Positions 24,401 through 33,400 of a stretch of DNA of 34,637 bases are shown here, one piece after another. This DNA comes from Phoronis ovalis (taxonomy: Eukaryota; Phoronida; Phoronidae), in the NCBI GenBank assembly GCA_028565635.1, contig JAOXYB010019071.1:1-34637 (forward strand), read 5' to 3'. The number at the start of each line of letters is the position of its first letter. Position 1 is the stretch's first letter. The notes beneath the pieces were generated by a model, which saw only the letters and a program-made list of their open reading frames with translations, did no database searches and had not been told where the DNA came from. A program made the translations under genes and the position numbers.

Positions 24401-27400
24401 AAATATCGTATCATGAAGAACATTGTTACTTGATGGGAGGATCATTTTTGGCCATATTTTTAATCCAGCTCAAGAAAATATTGCAGACATTGCATAACAG
24501 AAAAAAATTTCTACAACCTTTAACTTAGAAACTAGAATGTGGTGTCAGTTATAGCATATTATCTTATACAAAAGTTCAGTAAGTAAGTGGGCAGAGGCAA
24601 GTAACCCACAGTAGAGATGCTTGGAGAAGCATTTGATCTATTTGCCCTATCGGAAAGCAAAAGGGCATGAAGCTTTTGAAAGAGGAACATTCTACAACAA
24701 ATTGAAGATACTCACAAGCACTTCCAGTCGTATGGTCTGTAGATGGTCCCGTCCCTCGAGTGCCTGTACCACCTCGAAGTCTCTGCCAGTCAAATTGGTC
24801 ATCTTTAGCCTGTGTCCAACCACACAGATTGTTAGGGGTTTCAAAGTTACAGTCAAAGCCAGCGACAAAAGAGGCTGCAAATGAAACTCATACTATTGTT
24901 TCAAAAGCACAAGAATTTCTTCCATAGTATGACAATTAGCACATTCAAAAGACAAACCAATGGACTCTTATACACTCATATTTGCTACATGTACCCACAG
25001 AGTTTACTTAGAATAGCTTTCATTGTATTCTAGAATTGATTACAAGTGCAAACGGAATGACCAGAATTCTTGTAGGGGCCAATTTTCCATCAAACTATTT
25101 TTATCTTTTACCTACCACCCATTTACGACAGCCTTTTGAGGTCAGAACATCATGTGACCTCTTCCCGCAACAGTTAGTAGGACTGACGAAGGTCTTGTGA
25201 TAAGACCGAAAGCTCTCATGGCTTAATAAGTATGATTCAGTTTTGGACTAAAATGTGTGATTGATATTTTTATCTTATTATGGTCTGGTGATTCTTTAAT
25301 ACGGTGAGGATTGTCCAATGAACCTTGGTCACCACAATCATACACTAAAATAATTTTTTTGCATACATTTGGTGGAGCCACATAACCAAAATGCTCCAAG
25401 AACTATATGATAATTCATTCACAAAGGCAGAAGTATGGATTTGGGATTAGTGGCTCCACCAATTGGATAGAAGAAAGGTGGACGTACTTGGGGTAGAACC
25501 TAGAGAAGTTGATGGTGTAGTCGCAGGTGCTGTAGTTAGTGACACTGTAACTGGAGTTGGAATGGCTACGGCAGGGCTTTGTGTACATTTTTCAGTAGGG
25601 AATGTAACATCATCAATAGCAATATCGCCACGGTATCCACTTCCTATTTCTCCTTCAAAGTACACCTGCAAAAATAAATTTACTGATATTACGGTAATGT
25701 TTAATAAGTTTATTAATATAACGGTACCGTAATGTTTAATAAATTTACCGATATAACGGTAATGTTTAATAATCGGCTTTAAACCTGTCAGAAAAAGTTT
25801 GAACATAGTCTCGCAATATTTAAAAATTCTTTTGTGAAAATTCACTGTATTTGATGCACATTTCAAAACATGAAGGTACTATCAGATACGTAATTTTGAA
25901 AAAAGTTTCAAAAATTTGATTTTGTTCCATGATTACATAAATATACAGTTACGTCGTACTTTTATTTTTAAAAACATCACTCTGGAAAAATTACTGAAAC
26001 TTGATAGAATTTTTTAAGACAAAAGAACCTTACATAAAAATTATTCTTAGTCATGATTGGAACTTGAGCAAAAGACCATTTGTTGCTTTGGTCTCCACTT
26101 AGTTGCCATACAGTCACCATGTAGGTGCCATTTTCTGCTATTTTCACACGCAAAGTTCCAACATGCATGCCATACATGTGATACCAAAATTTCAAGCATT
26201 GTCCCTGTGATCCAGTAGGGCTGAACAGTTCACTGCCAAGACGAGCTATTTCTCCAAGTTTACGTGGTTGGCTAGACTCAATGTAAAGATACGTTCCTGT
26301 AAGAGTGAAATTTATTATTTTTAGATTTTATAATAAAATTATTTCTAGAACTTTTAATTGTTAGTAAATGTAGTCAAAGTAATTATAATACACTTTGTTT
26401 TTTATTGTACCTAAGAAAGGAGAGTTTATTCATGAATTTATCAAAGGCATATCATTAAAATGAAATAAAATAGAATAAATAAAATATAACTTCACCTACC
26501 TAAGTCAAGTTGAGGCCAGAAGTGATAAACATCTGTACAAACTATATATCCCAAGGGAAATGATTACTTTAATTTAATATTTTTATCCACATACTTAAGG
26601 CTGTTAGTCTAAAGAACTCATTCAAGATTTCTACACCGTCCTGTTTAACCACACATACCCTATATGTATATGATATACTGTACATACCATTTCCATTGCC
26701 TTGTGTGTGGTCAGATGTTGGGCCAGTTTGAGTGCTAATAGTAGAACCTTTCTGTTGAATCCAATCAAAAATATCTGTACCATCATTCACATTAGCCCAA
26801 GTACATAATCCCCTATCAAATGTGCACTCCCCTGAAACAACAAATGCTACCATTACAAAACGTTCAAGAAGAAATTCAAAGTACATTGCTTTTTGCACTT
26901 TTAAGTTACTTTCAAAATTAAGAAAAACTATTGGTATTCAATACATACAGCTCCTGGAAAAAGACAGTCAAGGCACAGCAAGCTCAACTCAGCTCAGTAC
27001 AACTCTGAAATGGCTTGTGAGGTGAACAATGGATGCATTTTTAAATATTCTGTGTCTTGTCCTCAACTGAATATGCAAGTAACATCAAATAAAGTCTCAT
27101 TTTGGCATATCTAAATCATTGATTAATTTCAAAAAAAACTTCCAATATTTCACTGTGTTTTATTTGTATTGTACTGACAGATCATGTCACATTTACAAAA
27201 AACAAAACTTTCCCAGTTTGTACCATCACATGTTAATTATTTGAATTAGTCAACAGATAAAGTTCAAATGGCCCACAGATAACTTCTTGTCTTTGTATGA
27301 ATGTGTAATGAGATTACATGCAATGAAAATATTACAATGTGGAATTTATTTTTTATGCTATAAATGGTAAATCACTGCATATAAATAAATGGATTATATT

Positions 27401-30400
27401 AGATCATGTATGTCTCTAACCCAATCAGATTCGTTAAATCGCATCAAATGCCAGCCCATGAGAATCCTATAATGGATCATGAGAAGTTATAATGGTCGCT
27501 TTGAAAGTATAATGGATCGCTTTGAAAGTTATAATGAATCCCTCGTGCTTTTGAAACTGGTACATCTAGGTTGTGAAGCTGCAAAATTACTATTTTTAAC
27601 TTTTTACAGTTATATTTTGTTATATAGTGTTTTATAAAACTTTCACATTTAATTTGAAAACTAGATATTACAAATTTATGATAAAACAGAGAAATCTGAG
27701 TTTGTTGCATACTTATGCGACCTGAGATGTGATTGCCTGTGCACAGTTAGGAAGATGATAGCATAAGAAAAAATTCATGTATACTGATAAGGTAGAAATT
27801 TTTAATCCTATGGTCTAATATAGAGATTAATAGGCAGTTTCTTGCCCATTATGGAGATGTAACAGGTTTTGACCAATTGAAAAGTTATAATGGGCTGGAC
27901 CTACAGTCTCACCTATTATACCTTCAATTGGTCTGAACCCATTATATCTCTATAATGGACTTGAAACTGACTATTAAGCTCACTATAACCCCCACTCTCA
28001 TAAATTTATATTTTAGCAAAAGACACCTACTTATATAAAGGAATTCTGACTAATGATATGATTTATTTATTAAGAGTGGCCATTTCCCACCCTTTTATAT
28101 TCATTTGTTGTGTTCATTTTGAATGTTTAATGAGTATTTACACTATCAACAAGTTTTATTTATTTAGTACAAATGTGTAATTAATAGATAGAAAAAAGAT
28201 TATTTAAAAAGTAACCTGTGACTCAATTAAAAGTTACTAATTAAATTAACTCATCAAATCATATGTCAGTATGGAATGTCTCAAATAGATTTTCAACACT
28301 GACTGTAATTAATTAATAATAAAGTGCAGGAAAAGCACTAACATGATGGTATTTATTACACCTCTACAGATATAACACATTGGAACAATTGCCAAAAAGG
28401 TCAGTATCAAAATTGCCGCTTTCTAGTTTGTTCTGAAGTTATACACTGTTTTGTATGTACCATGCTATGCAAAATGCCATTATATCCCATACTCCTGCAA
28501 GTGATGATGTCCTAAATGAATTAGATTTGCATATAAATCTATATCATGGTGCAAAAGATAAAACCCTAAATTTTTTACTGATATACTGTAAATTTTTGAA
28601 ATGCAGTATATTTTGATAAGATATGTGGTAATATGCAACAAATATTTGTCAGATAATTGTATATCAATGGAAACATTTGGATTTTCTGTACTTTACCATC
28701 TAAAAGTATACAAAGGAATCTAGTGCTTATATTACATAATCAATTACTTTAGAATGCTATGGGATACAATGGCTTCTTGCATAGCAATTTCATAATACAC
28801 ACAAAACAAGGTACAACTTCAGAATGAATTAAGAAATTTTGATAATTTTTTAGGAAAATGTCTCAATCTTAGTTAATGTCACGTTAGTGCTTGCCTTGCG
28901 CCGTAATGTTTGTTGCTGAAAAAATCAAACATTCTGCTTTATTTGCTTGTGATAAGGAGGTAAAAAGCATTTTACCTGGTAGAGAGCACTGGCCATCTTG
29001 AAACATCACATCATCAATAGCAATGTCCCCATTGTAGCCTTGGTCTCGAATACCTTCAAAGACTACCTGCAACCAAAACAATACAATATATTTATTATTT
29101 CAAAGAAATTTTCCTAAAATATTTGATAACATGGCTTTTTGTTTGCTTTCTAATTTTTAACTGGTACTGATAAAACATCAAACAGAATGTGGTAATATAA
29201 CTAAGCAGAGAAAATCTAGAAAAAGTAGGAAAGTGCACCTATTTGAGTAGTGTTGTGTCACAGGATGGTGGTACTGAGATCATTGTCAAGAAAGAATTGG
29301 AAAAGTAAGGCACACTTTTAAGTCTCTGAAACCAGTGTGGAGCTCACCCTACTATTCCAGAATAAGAAACTAGGCATTCGGTGAGTTGTAAACAACTCCA
29401 CGAGTGTACCCTTAGTATCTGTTTTTGTTGTAATTTATAATTGTTATATATTTTTCTACAAGATCACCTTGTTAATGGTGTATCAGGTACAATAAGTTTC
29501 TATTAAAAATACACCTTAAAATTTAAGATATCACATGACTTGTTTTTGTTTATACCTGGAATACGGCACTTGGATTTAAACTTATTTGTCCTAATACCCA
29601 GTAGTTGCCTTGATCAGCAGTTCTAGTCCACAGTGGCTGCAATGTTGCGCTACCAACTTCTTTCAAATACACATTGAATGTGCCAACATCAGCTCCATAC
29701 ATATGATACCAGAATTCCAAGCACTGAGATGTGGTCCTTAATTGATAAGGGGTTAAAATTCTAGCCTTGTCATTGGGTTTACGTGGACTGGATGTTTCAA
29801 TGTACAAGTAGTAACCTAAAAACAATTAAATCATCATAAAAGTAAACTATCATATTCTATAACATCTAGACATTTATATATTAACTAATATAATCCATAA
29901 ATGTTCTTACAGACATTTCAATGTCCTCTCAACATTTCAACAGTAATTGCAATGCTAGTAACAACTTCTGTATGTAACCATCCATCTCACTGACAGCAAA
30001 GACATCCATTTTTGATTGTAAACCAGAGTAATTTACAGGAAACAATAATCTGTTGTAAAATCTGATGATTGTACGATTGTAGAACTGAATAATTATAAGA
30101 AGCAGGTATAAAGATAATATTATACCTTTTCTTATAAATTTGTCTAACTAATTATCCAATTTTAGTTAAATGAGATAAATCATGTCAGTCTTTCTGGGTT
30201 TTTTCAAGATAATATACACTAGCTCTATCACACAAATACGGATTTTTTTAGAATGCAACCAGTTGCTTCTGCAATGTAACTAATGTGTACTACCTGATGT
30301 GGTACTATAGGTGTGGTCAATCTCAGGGCCTGTATTTTGACTTGGTGTTTTACCACGATTTCTTGTCCAGTCAAAATCATCTGTTCTATCTTGTTGGTAT

Positions 30401-33400
30401 CCGCAGATGTTTGGATTTTCAAAATCACAAAGTGGCGTTATAGGCACAGCTGTGGTAAGTGACACTGAGCCAGTTGGTGTTGGAGGTACTAAAAAGCAAA
30501 CCACAGAATAAGAAAATGCTAAAAAACTATGCATGCTTTAGACTCAAGAAAAAGAGATGTTCAGTAAAAAACACAATAAACTGATGTAGTAAAGAATTGG
30601 TTAGTACCTTATGTAACAGCAGACATGAGCAGGATAAGCAAATTAAATGTAAATGTGGGAGGCTCACAATTGCGTGCAATGATTCTTGATTTAAATCTAA
30701 ATTAAAATTGATATTTTAGTTAAATAGTAATTATAGCAATAACTAAATACCGATGCTGGTTAGCATGCTGTACAATATAAACCACAAATAAACATCTAGT
30801 ATCATTTACTTGTAAATCAAGGTAAAACACAATTTGGATGCAACTGCTCAGGTAAGTAGAAAAAAATAGGAATCAAAGACAACCTTACCACAATAGCCTG
30901 CAGCAATGCTTACATCATCAATGGCAATATCACCTCGAAAACTAGAACCTTTGGTGCCTTCAAATACAACCTAAAACATTAGTATAGACAGGATATGAAT
31001 AATTTTATTCCTTACAAGCATTGCTGTTTCTTCACATATTAGTCATACTTTAAAAAAATTTAAAAAATTTAAAAAAAAAATTTCCAACAACACAATACTT
31101 TAGATATAAACAACCACTTACATTGTAAGCTCCACCTGTTGGACGAAGCATATCAACATTAGCATAATTCCATTTATCACCTATTGTTCCCTTCTTAGTC
31201 CAAATAACACCACCAAGCTGGTTTCCAATTCTCTGGTAGACATTTAAAGTATCTATATGCTGACCATGCATATGATAGTAGAAACTCAGGCAATGTACAG
31301 AATCAGGAATTTTGACATCAGGAGATACAAGTCTTGCTTTCCATCCAGATTGCGTAGGATTTGAAGTTTCAATATACATATAATAGCCACCTGAAAAGCA
31401 CAATTAATACCATACTTAGAAAACATTTGCAATATTATACCAAGTATTTAAACGTTGTTCTCCTATTATACCAAACGTTTTACAACAATTAATCTATTTC
31501 ATCAATTTGACTCAGTTAAAGATGATCATTAACTAATTTGGGCTTTTTTTAAAGTCAAACTTGTATCACAAAATATTATTCTGATGGAAAGCTTAATGGC
31601 AATTTCTTTCTCGTAGTAATTTCAGAATCAAATGGAACTACAAGGATATTTTCAATATGTTTGCAAGCGTACTTTTAAAACTACCTGTAAATTTGAACAA
31701 AATAACTTTACGGAATTCAAGCAGCAATATAATGTTTGGCATGCCCAGTTAGCTCACACTAATCTTGAAAATAAACATTTTTTTAAACTTAAAAAATAGC
31801 TAAATTATTTAACAATCACTCTTAAGAAAAATACTGAGCTGTTGATAACACATACTTCCAGTTGTGTGGTCTTTTGATGGCCCAGTTCCACCAGATGATG
31901 TTGACCCCTTCTGTCTTTTCCAATCAAATTGGTTTGTTTTGTCTTGTGTCCAACCGCATAAGGAATTAACTTTAGAGTCAAAGTTACACTTGAAACCAGA
32001 GCCACCTAAATACACAAAATATACAATACAAATATGATAGAAAAAAAATTTACTGAAAACATTTTTGCTCAACTATTAAAGTTTGCTATCTATCTGAATT
32101 ACTTATGAAAAGTATTAGATTATTTGGATTACTGCATAGCTGTCAAGTCTCCTGTTGCAAACCCTTTGTAACTTGCTTTCTGCCATTGCTTTCAACAGAA
32201 AATTGTCTAAAATACTGAATCTCTGCTCAAAAATTCTGTCATTTTGACAGCTATGATAAAAACTTAAATCTTGAAAAAAATCATTTACTCAAAATACATT
32301 TGAGAGTTTAAAACTTTCTGTACAACATAAAATGTAAGGTATTTATAGTACTGTTAGTAAAGCTATGTAATACCTGAGGATGGAGTTGTAGATGGTGTTG
32401 TTACTGCTGTTGTTTGAGTTGTAGATGGTGTCGTCTGTGCGTTAGTAGTTGATGGTAAGGTGGTAGTGGCAATGGTGGGCACCGCATTGGCTGGTAACAC
32501 TGCAAAGTAACAAATTTATAAACTATAAAATGGAAAGTTGTCTTAGTGCAATTCAACCAGTAAAAAGAATGTACAATGTATGCAGTAAAGATAGAAAATG
32601 AAGCCACGGCCATTAATAAGGCACATACTCTTCAAGTTTTTATTTTCCCTTAAAGGATCTTAGATCTTGCCAGTAAACATTCTAGACTCTTATCTACTTT
32701 TATTTAGTAGCTTGTTATACATTAGGAAAAAGAACACATCCTACTGCAGTAAACATTTTGACAATTCACTAAAAGAATGAGAGCCAATGAAAAATAAAAT
32801 TATATTTTATAATAACAGTTACTGCATCCGAATTACAACTTTTTTACAAGTGCAAATCAAATTTTGTTAAGGGTTCAGTTTTTCAGAGTTATTTTGTTAA
32901 TAAATGCAAGCTGCTGTTGTTAAAAAGTGTAATAACAGAAAAAATGCATAAAACTATGGCTCTAAAATAACAACCTTAAAGAAATGAAACAAAGATCAGA
33001 AATCTACTTACTTGTACAAGATGATGAAGTATCAAATGTTATGTCATCAATGGCAATATCACCACGGAAATCAGCCCCTCGTACTCCTTCCATAATCACC
33101 TATTAGTATAACCACAGTAAATTCTGTTAAGACCAGACTTTTTAAATGTTAATTACCAAATGGCAAATGATGATAAACAGCAGGCAAAAAAAGAAGTAAA
33201 TCAAACAGAATCCATTGCATGTGTTTTCATTCTATATAATATTTAATTTATGAAATTATTGATGAATATTCATGACAAACCAGCATTGACTGGCTAATTC
33301 ACAGAACCTTGTGAAAATTATATCATAAACATGCTGTAAACAAGATACGATAGAATCATAAATCAATGGGGTATCAATTATTAGAGTTGTTAAAATAGAA

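Larger units (their letters stand above)
26832..28975. other. Longest intron (D3/D4), rich in inverted repeats
   Basis: A 2.1-kb intron with no exon-like sequence on the minus strand. It contains a TATAATGG-rich tandem block (27482-27543), an imperfect palindrome (27821-27986) and a foldback element (28393-28853), listed separately. The rest is AT-rich without recognised features. Confidence 0.7.

Noticed and set aside
27477-27710. 77-codon minus-strand open frame
   Set aside because: It translates the TATAATGG tandem repeats; the phrase is repetitive and not exon-like.
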